Source of the DNA: Euperipatoides rowelli
Taxonomy: Eukaryota; Onychophora; Udeonychophora; Euonychophora; Peripatopsidae
Assembly: GCA_003024985.2 (NCBI GenBank)
Contig: PXIH01S0026118.1
Length of the DNA: 12,236 nucleotides
Reading direction: 5' to 3' (one strand)
The notes below the pieces were generated by a model. That model did no database searches and was not told where the DNA came from. It saw only the letters and a program-made list of their open reading frames with translations. Below are positions 1 through 7,772 of this stretch, one piece after another (within the stretch, counting starts at the first letter, position 1; each line of letters starts with the position of its first letter). The position numbers and the translations under genes were made by a program.

Positions 1-49
1 TTTGCTTAAATGTATTGTGTAACTTGTTAGTCTGTTTCAAATAAACCTA

Positions 50-76
50 AATAATAATAATAATAATAATAATAAT
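50..76. repeat. (AAT)9 microsatellite, possible retrotransposon tail
   Basis: Nine uninterrupted AAT units follow the text AATAAACCTA. A polyadenylation-like AATAAA directly before a short tandem repeat is how many non-LTR elements end, so the first ~76 bases may be the 3' terminus of a plus-strand LINE or SINE whose body lies left of the window. That origin is inference; the repeat is read directly. Confidence 0.85.
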
Positions 77-484
77 ACATTTTGTTTCTTTCAAACTAAA
101 CTTTGAAAACATCATATTAAATACATTAGTAAGTTTAGAAAGTTGCCAAAGGTTTAATACTTACATCTTTGACTTTCTGCAGACTAGCAAAAAAGTTAAT
201 AGATGTGTTGGAATCTAAAAAATAAAATAAAATATTAAAAACATTAGGAAAATATAGAAGAAAACCATCTTATTAATGAACTTCTTTTCTTGAGTTGCAT
301 TTAATGTAGGCTAATTTAGATGTGAAATTAACCAAGTAATTTTCTTGGCTGTTGAAAACTAATTTAGCAATTTACCATAAGATTTGGACTGCCAAATTGC
401 CAGCAATTTTTCCCAAGCAATAGGACAGACTACTTGTAATCCTCCATTTATATAACACTACAAACTAAGCTTTTAATTTTTTTT
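77..484. other. A+T-rich intergenic or intronic DNA, nothing recognised
   Basis: No open frame of note, no RNA gene motif and no long repeat was seen here. TAGGCTA occurs once (307-313). The stretch ends at the target duplication of the first hAT-like element. Confidence 0.5.
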
Positions 485-492
485 GCGACATG

Positions 493-739
493 TAGGGCTG
501 GATTTAGGCTTGGTGAGGCCTGGGCTAGCCTATATCAAGCTTGGAGGCCCCTTGAAAAAATTTTGATAAGTGTTTTTTTTTTTTTTAGCCTTGGGCTTTA
601 TAAATTATAAGGCCCCATGTTAAAATTTTGATAAGCCTTTTTTTTTTGGCCCAGTGCTATATAAAGTTTGGAGGCCGAGGCCCCCTGTATTATGAAGCCC
701 TGGGCTACAGCCCGCCAAGCCCATATAAATCCGGCACTG
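493..739. mobile_element. hAT-like MITE, 247 bp, with 8-bp target duplication
   Basis: The flanks GCGACATG (485-492) and GCTACATG (740-747) form an 8-bp duplication with one mismatch, the length typical of hAT transposons. The right terminus read inward is CAGTGCCGGATTTA and the left is TAGGGCTGGATTTA, 11 of 14 identical; CAGTG/CAGGG-type ends are also hAT-like. The element is far more G+C-rich than its surroundings and has no coding capacity, so it would be non-autonomous. Inside, AGGCCCC occurs at 545, 610 and 678, and AAAATTTTGATAAG at 557 and 622, indicating internal tandem duplication of a ~65-bp unit. Short inner terminal similarity (GGCTTGG near both ends) also agrees with inverted termini. 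An ordinary G+C-rich repeat with a chance 7/8 flank match is the alternative. Confidence 0.7.
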
Positions 740-1028
740 GCTACATGTGATAAAATCCCATTACCAGGTATCAGGTTAAAACGTTTACCTTTTATTGAAG
801 GATTGTTATGAAAAGTGTTTTACTAATAGCCCACTGGAGCCGGAGGGTATGGAAAGGGAAGATTGAAAAGACAAAGAGGGAGTGAAGACATGAAATAGAG
901 TAATGGTCATTAAAAGTGAGTTATAAAATTGCTGATTTAAAAAAAAAGCCCAAAACACTACACAGTGCACTGTGCTAAGAGGAAAACAAACTAACTAGCC
1001 TACATCCTATATGCAAATTAGGCTAGCC

Positions 1029-1348
1029 CAGGGGTATACAGTATATTCTTCACGTTAAACTGAAAACTTCCCGAGCTGCTATAAGATTCTTCCCGAGTAC
1101 CGAGATTGTCATCATTCTCTCATTTTTTAACATTAATAAAAAATAATAATTTTAAATAATTTAGGTAGGCTAATTAGGTAAATTAAATTAAGAAATTTTA
1201 GTTAATATATGTCTACCTATTCAATCAATGCTTATGTTTGATCAAGTATTCAATATTTTTTTTATTAATCAAATGCCTCAATTTCTTCCCGAAGGTGAAA
1301 TTCTTCCCCAGCTGTTTGCTCACTCTTTGGTAAGAATATACACCCCTA
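1029..1348. mobile_element. hAT-like MITE, 320 bp, with perfect palindromic target duplication
   Basis: GGCTAGCC flanks the element exactly on both sides (1021-1028 and 1349-1356). The left end begins CAGGGGT and the right end, read inward, begins TAGGGGT. Both continue into GTATATTCTT, giving a 16-bp inverted repeat interrupted by a 5-base insertion (ATACA) on the left. CAGGGG-type ends with 8-bp duplications are characteristic of hAT elements. Four copies of a CTTCCCGAG-like motif lie near the ends (1068, 1089, 1285, 1303), all in plus orientation; subterminal repeats of this kind bind hAT transposase in known families, and that role here is inferred. There is no transposase. A short open frame starting at 1228 runs out of the element and is not a gene. 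Because GGCTAGCC is a self-complementary word common in this window, the duplication alone is weaker evidence than its length suggests; the matched termini add to it. Confidence 0.72.
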
Positions 1349-1356
1349 GGCTAGCC

Positions 1357-1984
1357 TATAGCTATTATAGCAAAACACCTAAGGCAACCCATATTCTGAC
1401 AGTCTACTGGTTAACAACCATTACAAAGATTTTTGGGCAGAAGAACATATTAGCCAGGTTTATTCGGACTTCTTCAGGAGGACTGAAATATTTATGAAAT
1501 TTTCTACCGAATTAGAGAGGATAAGTGTGAAGAGGACTTTACTAAATAATCTCTTATGGACTGCAGGCTACTTTTTACTAAGAGGCACCCAGTAACTTTC
1601 ATATTGCTGATGGAAGCCTCATGCCCTGGAAATAGAAAAAAAAAATGCAAAAAGTTCCAGTATGTATGGGAGACAGTTCTGGATAAAAACAAATTTTAGT
1701 CAATAGCTAAAGAAGCCTCTACATGTGAAAGTTTTTATATTTATCAGTTGATCTTTTTAAAATTTATTTTATTCCTTGTCCATCTTTGGATTGCCCAGCC
1801 GTTTCATTTGATTGCTGTTTTCAATGCCCATGATGTCAGATGAGTGAGATGATGCTACATTTTTTATCAAATTGTCATCATCTTTCATTATGTTTATGAT
1901 CAACATATTTTTATTATCTTATATCATTGAAATGTTGCAATTTAAAAATAATAATCAAACTTATATAAAATATTAATTTAAAAA
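1357..1984. other. A+T-rich non-coding stretch
   Basis: No protein-like frame longer than chance, no tRNA-like or rRNA-like sequence, and no inverted repeat that I could align. A 62-codon minus-strand frame at 1504-1692 has no recognisable content. Confidence 0.45.
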
Positions 1985-2107
1985 ATGGAAGCAATATACC
2001 ATAGTGAATGTTCCGACATCAAACAATTACAGAAATGTGCAGATCCAAATGCTATTGTGCGCATGCCTGAAGAATTACAGGAATTCATCAATCAAATGAT
2101 TAAATAA
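1985..2107 (+). CDS. 40-codon open frame, unknown; possible exon or gene fragment
   Basis: An ATG in a fair eukaryotic context (A at -3, G at +4) opens a 40-codon frame ending in TAA at 2105-2107, with a TAA just upstream at 1979-1981. The peptide has a balanced composition for such A+T-rich surroundings: three charged or amide-rich helices' worth of residues, two cysteines (8, 18), and a C-terminal run MPEELQEFINQMIK that would form an amphipathic helix. I do not recognise the family. No splice signal or poly(A) signal is convincingly linked to it. It could be a decayed exon, part of a transposon, or chance; the opposite strand is also open for about 30 codons after a possible acceptor. Confidence 0.2.
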   Translation: MEAIYHSECSDIKQLQKCADPNAIVRMPEELQEFINQMIK

Positions 2108-2558
2108 GATTCTCATGATTTTGAAACATTATTTTTAAAGAACTAGCCCATAGGAATTAACATTATCAATAATAGTCCGTTAGTTTTTCATTTTGATGAC
2201 AAGTTATCACTGATGATGTCCCTTTTCTCATAAAACTTTGAGAGATTTTCATTATCATGGGAGCTTCCATATACTTCGTCGGATTTATGACTTTTGAAAA
2301 AGACAATTTGAAAGCATTTTTTTTATGGGATTTAAATCAAATAGATAATCATAGGTTTCGTAAATATAGCAATATAACATTTAAAGTGATTTTATAATAA
2401 TTTTTCAAAATTAACATTTGATTATTATTAAAATATGATAAAAAAAAAAAAAAGGATTTATTTCAGAATTCAACAATTTTGCCCGTATATGAAACCACTA
2501 AAATATCAAATAGAAAAGCATTCTCAATAGAGCAATGTAGTTAATACAAACTCGGACT
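2108..2558. other. A+T-rich stretch with a weak minus-strand open frame
   Basis: On the minus strand, 2322 down to 2191 is open for 44 codons in one frame, and a second frame is also open after a possible acceptor (TTTTTCAAAAG near 2298). In the latter the phase would fit the 4265 donor of the upstream exon and it would end at TGA/TAA near 2160, but neither frame looks like a known protein and there is no AATAAA nearby. I do not call an exon. Confidence 0.25.
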
Positions 2559-2790
2559 CTCAGAAGAAGAGGGACGCATGTCCCAAAAAATAGTTATTGG
2601 GAAAAGAGAAAAAAAAAGTTTGATTACCGTTTATGTTGATTCATAATATTTGAATGTTCTAAACGAGTAAATTGGCAAGTTTCATTTAAAATCATCATTT
2701 GTTGCTAATGTTTTATAAACAGTAATGAAACTTTTTTTCCCCCCTCTTTTCCCCAAAACTATGTTTTGGGACACGTGTGCTCTTTCTCTG
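2559..2790. repeat. Imperfect fold-back (inverted repeat), possible MITE
   Basis: The reverse complement of 2559-2636 aligns with 2712-2790. The best block pairs 2571-2608 with 2744-2781, about 32 of 38 bases matching, including CTCTTTTCCC and TTTTGGGACA. Outward and inward the similarity continues through a T-rich run and GTTTAT. The unpaired centre is about 75 bp. The right arm additionally holds its own perfect hairpin, CCCAAAAC-TAT-GTTTTGGG. No coding capacity is present. Long imperfect inverted repeats of this size are typical of fold-back MITEs, but I could not define exact ends or a target duplication, so the superfamily is unassigned. Confidence 0.6.
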
Positions 2791-2809
2791 GGAATGTGAA
2801 TTTATCTAA

Positions 2810-3330
2810 GCCTGTATTAACATCCGCAATTGCAAAAATGTGTCTAATTTTGGCAAGAATGGAACCTTTTATTCATGATGTGAGGTTATTCTCAGATGAT
2901 CAATTTGACTTCAGAAAAGGTTTCTCCACCAGTTGATAACTAATTTCATGCAAATAATGTTTACTTAGAGGGATAGAAAAAAGTGTCCGACTGGTAATGA
3001 TGTTTTTATTAACTTGGCATCAGCATTTTATTCCATCTCACATGATTCATTAATTAAATAATTTTATTTTTTAAAGTTTAACATAATGTATTATGGTATC
3101 ACAGTATGGTTGAAGAACTATTTATTCAAAGGGAAATTGTTGTAGACATTTTAATTTTTTTTGTAAATTTTATGATTGTAAAAATGACCTTTCTGGCATA
3201 CTATTCAACATTTTTCTTTGTGATTTGCCCAAACATTGATTCTAGACTTCTGATTTATGCAGATGATATTAAAATAAAATTTATGATCTTGATGACACTT
3301 ATGCTGTTGGTGTGTTCAAAACCAACTTAA
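2810..3330 (+). pseudogene. Reverse-transcriptase remnant with YADD box
   Basis: Reading across frames, the order of RT landmarks is right. QFDFRKGFST at 2898-2930 matches the QfGFRkg.ST region. FINLASAFYS at 3005-3034 matches the motif A core FiDl.kAFDs, with both aspartates lost (to Asn and Tyr). A GITVWLKNYL-like segment follows near 3090-3125. LLIYADDIKI with the catalytic YADD lies at 3256-3267. Frames change at least three times and several stops intervene, so it cannot make an active enzyme. The 74-codon frame starting at 3106 is just the intact part covering YADD; its ATG is not a genuine start. Downstream text up to ~3740 (LPLRYSN-like) fits the RT C-terminal tail. Confidence 0.72.
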
Positions 3331-3482
3331 ATACAGAAAAGACATCCTTAATGACGATATGTGCAAGGAATACAGATGTTACATATACAATAAATAATGT
3401 AAATTTAAATAAAATTTTATACACAGAGATTTAGGAAATGTAATAGATCAACATTTGACCTATGGACCTCATTATGAATTAT

Positions 3483-3532
3483 TTTATAATTGTTATTTAA
3501 TCTGGTATACCAGATCAAATAACAATTATAAA
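3483..3532. repeat. 50-bp near-perfect palindrome
   Basis: Two 25-base arms (3483-3507 and 3508-3532) are reverse complements with a single mismatch (A at 3499 against C at 3516) and no spacer; the axis is GGTA|TACC. It lies inside the decayed plus-strand LINE, downstream of the YADD box. As RNA it would form a 25-bp hairpin with almost no loop; as DNA it could form a cruciform. A recent local inverted duplication would explain it best. Confidence 0.9.
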
Positions 3533-3955
3533 TTAGGCTAATTCACAATTAGGTATAAAAGAACCTCAAGAAAACCAACAACAATCTATATTAAATAGAA
3601 ATATTTCCTGGTGGAGTAGAATATTCCTAAAAATTGTTTTGATACAATTGATTTCAAATACTTTAAATCTAATCTTGACTTATTGCTATGGCAAGAACTG
3701 GATTTATTGTCCATGCCCTTACGTTATTCAAATTGACTGATGCATAATAATTATTTTTAAAGTGGTATTTGTGTTTTTACACTGTTTTGAATAATATGTT
3801 TTTCTAGAGTCTGGATTATATTTGTTTTATACAAATTTTGTTTGTGACTTCATACTGATTGTATTAACTATATTACATTTGAAAAATTTCTATAAATATT
3901 AATGGGATAAAAGTCAAATATTGACTTACTCCTTGATAAATAAAATAAATAAATA

Positions 3956-4265
3956 GCATCTAGGTTAAGTAAGGCATTTTACAGTTTATTTTAAAGATCA
4001 CACAGTTTTTATTGTTGTTGTATGGTTATAATGCAATATGGAAAAGGCAGATATTACCATAATTGACTGTAATCTAATCAATGGATTTAGAAATGAAATT
4101 TTTATTAAGCACAATAAGAAGTTTGAAAAAAAAAAAAGTTTTAAAATTTTATTCTCTCAAATATTTTATTTTTAAAAAGGATTTAAGCCAATTAGGGCTA
4201 ATTTTCAAAACTTATATAACATAACTTTGGAGAAATGACAAAATCTTAAAAAAAAAAAAAATTAC
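3956..4265 (-). other. Start of the intron downstream of the 4266-5794 exon
   Basis: On the minus strand this follows the GTAATT donor at 4265-4260. It is A+T-rich with A/T homopolymer runs (4128-4139, 4249-4261) and no protein-like frame. The open frame of the exon would run on for four Phe codons through the T-run before a stop, which is read-through into intron, not coding. Confidence 0.6.
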
Positions 4266-4268
4266 CTG
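4260..4268 (-). other. 5' splice site (donor)
   Basis: On the minus strand the sequence is CAG followed by GTAATT, with GT at 4265-4264. It interrupts the long open frame just where the frame turns into a run of Phe codons encoded by a T-tract, so the protein most plausibly splices here, in phase 1. Confidence 0.75.
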
Positions 4269-5793
4269 GAGATGAGCAGTCTTCACTAGGTGGAATGGGA
4301 GGTAAAGCTCGATTGATATAAGGACTAGGGCATTCATTTAGTTCCATATCTTTACAAGATAGTGGATCATTTTTATACAATGAAGATGTATCCTTTAAAC
4401 TATCTTTTGTTTTATCATCTATGGTAGACTTTCGTATTCCAAAAAAACTGCATACAGTATCCTTAAAACTCAACCGTCTTTCTTTTACTCGAATTACATC
4501 AGTTGTTTGTTTCAACTTGCAGGGAGATCCGTGACATGTCCGAGATACTTTTGGGAATTGATCAACATGTGAAGGCGAAATACCACTAGCTTTTTGCATT
4601 TGTTCAATTTGATGTTTCACTTCTTCCAAAGTCATATGAATAGGTTCATTATTTGGATCCAAGAATGTAGGGGAACTTGGTTGAACCGGACTGGAATGGT
4701 AACTATGACACATGGAAAACCTTTTTAGATTTTTCCTTCCTAAATTCTCTTTATTTGAATATGTGTTAAAATGGTCCATACTTAGTCTACATCTTGGGGG
4801 AAAAGAAGAGGCCATTACAGCATTACAATCATCTAAATTATGACCTCTTTTGGAGAATCGGTTACAATGAGTTTCAATATTTTTTGATCTATTTTTCATT
4901 AGTGGATTTTTCTTGAGGGATCTTTCATTCATATTTCTTCTATTTATTTCAGGACTGTGGACTGTCTTCAATTGTGAATTTGGAAAAATATTTTCTAATG
5001 GTTTAATTGTATCCCAACATAAAGACTGACTTCTGTTGGTACAATTACTTCCTACTTTATATTGAACAATAGATTCTTCAACACCTAAGAACTGCTGAGT
5101 TGCAATATTTGGTTCGGAAATATGTAATGAATCCATATTTAAAGGTCTATTTTTAATATCTAATACTACATCCATCACAGAACACATCAAAGTATTTGAA
5201 TTGTGCAATGTCTCTTTGGAAGAATCTAATGAAGGAAAACAAGACTGAGTTTCAAAATTATCTCCGACATCCGATTTGTTGGCTGCAACATTTGTGTCAG
5301 TTTTTGGAAAAATATTTTGTTCATGATCTTTTGATAAAAATTTGGCATTTTCATGAAAAATAAACTTGTTCATGGAATTATTGTCATTAATAATATTATG
5401 AACATTACTTCCTTTNGAATCCAACATAGGCCTATAATGTTGATCTGTTTTTAGTTCTAAACTTGCCTCAACATCATTAGGTGAAAACACTTTGTTAATA
5501 TGCAAGTCCATATCAGAATCAAAAGCTTCTGGACTTTGATTTTCTTTGCTACTATCTGAAAGTCCAGGTTTGGGGATAATTTTTGGCTGAAAGTTTAAAG
5601 ATTCTAGAGAACTTTTTGTAACATCATGTTTTTTTGATTTAAAAGGGTGAGCACAGCACAATTGCCCCAAGATCATTTCCTGAGTAAAATTGAGAGAATC
5701 AATATGAAATATAGTTTCTGGTAATGAAGATTTAATGTCTTCGAATGAAGATTTAGGCCTACAAGAATCATCATTAGGTTCAATATCTCCCAT
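4266..5793 (-). CDS. Large coding exon of an unrecognised regulatory-type protein (first 509 residues)
   Basis: The exon spans 5794 to 4266: a long T-run, CATTTTTAG acceptor, then C-ATG-GGA, and at the other end CTCCAG followed by GTAATT. The ATG at 5793 is the likely start because it is one base into the exon with G at +4; upstream sequence in frame is the T-run of the intron. The encoded part is 509 codons plus the first base of a Gly codon, so the protein continues in a later exon. It is hydrophilic and Ser/Asn/Lys-rich with no membrane segment, and is probably largely disordered. Visible motifs: KEN at 83-85 and 348-350 (APC/C degron type), a D-box-like RCRLSMDHFN at 334-343, many Ser-Pro sites (e.g. 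280, 368, 374), RRLS at 439-442 (basophilic-kinase site), a helical TLEEVKHQIEQMQ at 388-400, and RALPPIP at 495-501, a class I SH3 ligand (RxLPPxP). I do not recognise the family; a cell-cycle or signalling adaptor is inference only. The ambiguous base at 5416 is in a TCN codon, so residue 126 is Ser whatever it is. Confidence 0.8.
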
Positions 5794-5794
5794 G

Positions 5795-5819
5795 CTAAAA
5801 ATGAAAAAAAAAAAAAAAA
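5795..5819 (-). other. Polypyrimidine tract and 3' splice site (acceptor)
   Basis: On the minus strand a run of 16 T is followed by CATTTTTAG, ending at 5795, immediately before the exon's C-ATG. This is a strong acceptor. The flanking upstream DNA is a decayed LINE, which supports intronic origin of everything upstream. Confidence 0.8.
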
Positions 5820-7752
5820 CATTACACAATTACTGTATAAACAGGCATGAACTACCTATAATATCATTTATGTTTAAGTAAATTTTTCTGTTATATAAGT
5901 AATCAACTATCCAAAGAAATATTGGTGGAGGGAAAAGCATATGGGATAATTTCTCGAATAGAATGGTTTATCGAATCAAAGGCTGAGGAAAGGTCTATAA
6001 AAAAAACAATGTTCAGTTGGAATACCTTCCTCCCAACCTTTTAAATAATTTGAACTTGCATTAAATAAATTATCTGCAGTTGAATGTCCCCTTCCAAATC
6101 CATATTGTGAATCTGAATATATACAGTATGAAATTCCATACTAGCTTTTCCGCAATTTTGGCTAGTGCAGAGGTAATCACTATAGGTCTGTAATCTCTTA
6201 TTACCACTCTTAAAGCAGGGTCTTAAGACACCAGATTTCCAGGAGCTAGGGAGGACCGACCATTTCACTGATGAGTTGACTAATAACTGTTAGAAACCTA
6301 GCAAAGAATTTTTGGAATTTCTTCAGGTGGAAGTTATTTATACCGTCTGTTGAGATGAAAAAGAACATTTAGACTTAGAAATCAAATCAAAAATTTCAGA
6401 TTCTCTAAATGCAACATCTGGAGCACAAAGAGAGTCATTTCCATTAATAACATTATCAGCGAAGGGTGTCTCTCCACTAGAATTGTAAACATGGTATAAA
6501 TTGTTATTAAAATGTGTAAAAAACTCCGCAAATTTCTCACCTATCATAATCGGGTCAGAAATCAACTTACCTTCAGAAACTATATCTGTGATATTATTCT
6601 GATTAGAATCTCTATAACTCTTCAAATAAAAGAAGAGAACATTTATATTTTCAACAGAATTTAATAAAAGGTTATTCTGGAATGACCACCTTGCATTTCT
6701 CAATTCATTGTTAATCAAATTTCTTATAGATTTAAATTCTGACCAACAACAATCATCTCTATATTTTAAAAATCTTCTAAAAACTCTATTTTTGTTTTTA
6801 ATTTTATCGACAAGTTTTTTTATCAATCCATAAAGGATGTTTTTTCTTGGAACAATTTTTATAGGGGTAAACTCTGAGAGAATGTTATTGATCAATAGCA
6901 ATATCATAATCTCTTTGGAAGTATTCCTTATCATCAAAACATAACTCATCTTCAATTAGGCCTACATCTAAAGCATCAGAGATTGCACAGAAATCAGCAT
7001 TTTTGTAATCAATAAAAGATAGACTAAATCTATCTACAACAGAAGAGAATTTTAATTCAAAGTTAATCAGAACATGGTCACTTCTTCCAAGTCCACTAGC
7101 AAAGTCAACGTTTTGAATGGCATCAGGTTTAGACGATAACACAATATCTAACAAAAGAGCTTGAACCATCCCTTTACCTAGTATCAAATTTAAAATGTTG
7201 AATGAGGAAATTATCATTAACAAAATCAAAAAATCCAGCACCAAAATGTGAAGGACCATAATTCATATTGCCCTGTTTACAATTTATGTTGGGGAGATTT
7301 ACATCACCAAGTAATATAAAATCATAACACTTTAAACTAGCTGATAAAGCAAATCCCTCAATTAAATTTTTTAATAAAGTAGAATCATTATCAGAGGTAT
7401 TGTTCGGAGGACGGTAAACCACATAAAATACTGTAGATAAAGAAATCCCAGAAGTTTTATCCACAACAGGTCATTTGAAATAAATTCATTCTGAATATAT
7501 TCAACAGAAATATTAGATCTGTGATAGATTATTAAATCTACCCCTTTTTGTGATCTCTAACCCTTCTAATTATTTCATAACCGCATAATTCTATTTCACT
7601 ATTTGGAGTACAATTTTTAAGCCAAGTCTCAACGATAAACATTACATCCAGGTCATAATCACTTACAATATATTTAAGTTCACTAACTTTATTTGAAATC
7701 GAATTAGCATTGGTTAATAAACACTTTAAAAATTTATTATTTGGTTGCTATT
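5820..7752 (-). pseudogene. LINE ORF2 remnant: APE endonuclease plus N-terminal half of reverse transcriptase
   Basis: Endonuclease landmarks in order: LLTNANSISNK at about 7729-7697 (catalytic Asn), ETWL at 7630-7619 (catalytic Glu), a W-containing DLLWIKL near 7465, VVYRPPN at 7422-7402, LLGDVNLP at 7311-7291 (Asp and Asn of the GDxN motif), LDIVL at 7151-7137 and SDH at 7082-7074 (catalytic His). Then a linker (6955-6338; FTHFNNNLY, SEIFDLISKSK). RT follows: LPSSWKSG near 6250-6230, SQYGFGRGHSTADNLF near 6110-6060, FIDLSSAFDS ending 5972 (motif A with its Asp), and WIVDYLYNR near 5909-5887, fading at INDIIGSSCLF by ~5825. YADD and everything after are missing. At least five frameshifts or stops separate these pieces. 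APE cleaves target DNA and RT copies the RNA from the nick in active relatives. Confidence 0.87.
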
Positions 7753-7772
7753 TAGTGTCACTATTACTAGAG

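Larger units (their letters stand above)
2800..3955 (+). mobile_element. 5'-truncated, heavily decayed non-LTR retrotransposon (LINE) fragment
   Basis: The fragment begins within reverse transcriptase and runs to a LINE-style 3' end. The coding remnant (about 2810-3330) is described separately. The terminus has a perfect 7-bp hairpin AAGTCAA-ATA-TTGACTT (3911-3927) followed by CTTGATAAATAAAATAAATA, i.e. a simple ATAAA-type tail rather than poly(A). Loss of the 5' part is the usual result of incomplete target-primed reverse transcription. The endonuclease domain and ORF1 are absent. It lies on the strand opposite to the larger LINE at 5820-8754 and differs from it in the aligned RT motifs, so it appears to be a different family or an old subfamily. 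Confidence 0.75.

Noticed and set aside
1228-1497. 89-codon plus-strand frame
   Set aside because: It begins inside the second hAT-like MITE, crosses its inverted terminus and target duplication, and has no protein-like motif.
1504-1692. 62-codon minus-strand frame
   Set aside because: Phe/Ser/His-rich low-complexity translation, no signals around it; expected by chance at this composition.
2191-2322. Possible minus-strand exon after the TTTTTCAAAAG acceptor, phase-compatible with the 4265 donor
   Set aside because: Two different frames are open here, neither is recognisable, and no poly(A) signal follows; not strong enough to call as the next exon.
5794-5829. Upstream ATG at 5829 as the start of the large exon's protein
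   Set aside because: The added residues come from a T-run coding Phe repeats, which is the polypyrimidine tract of the acceptor; the ATG at 5793 is the sensible start.
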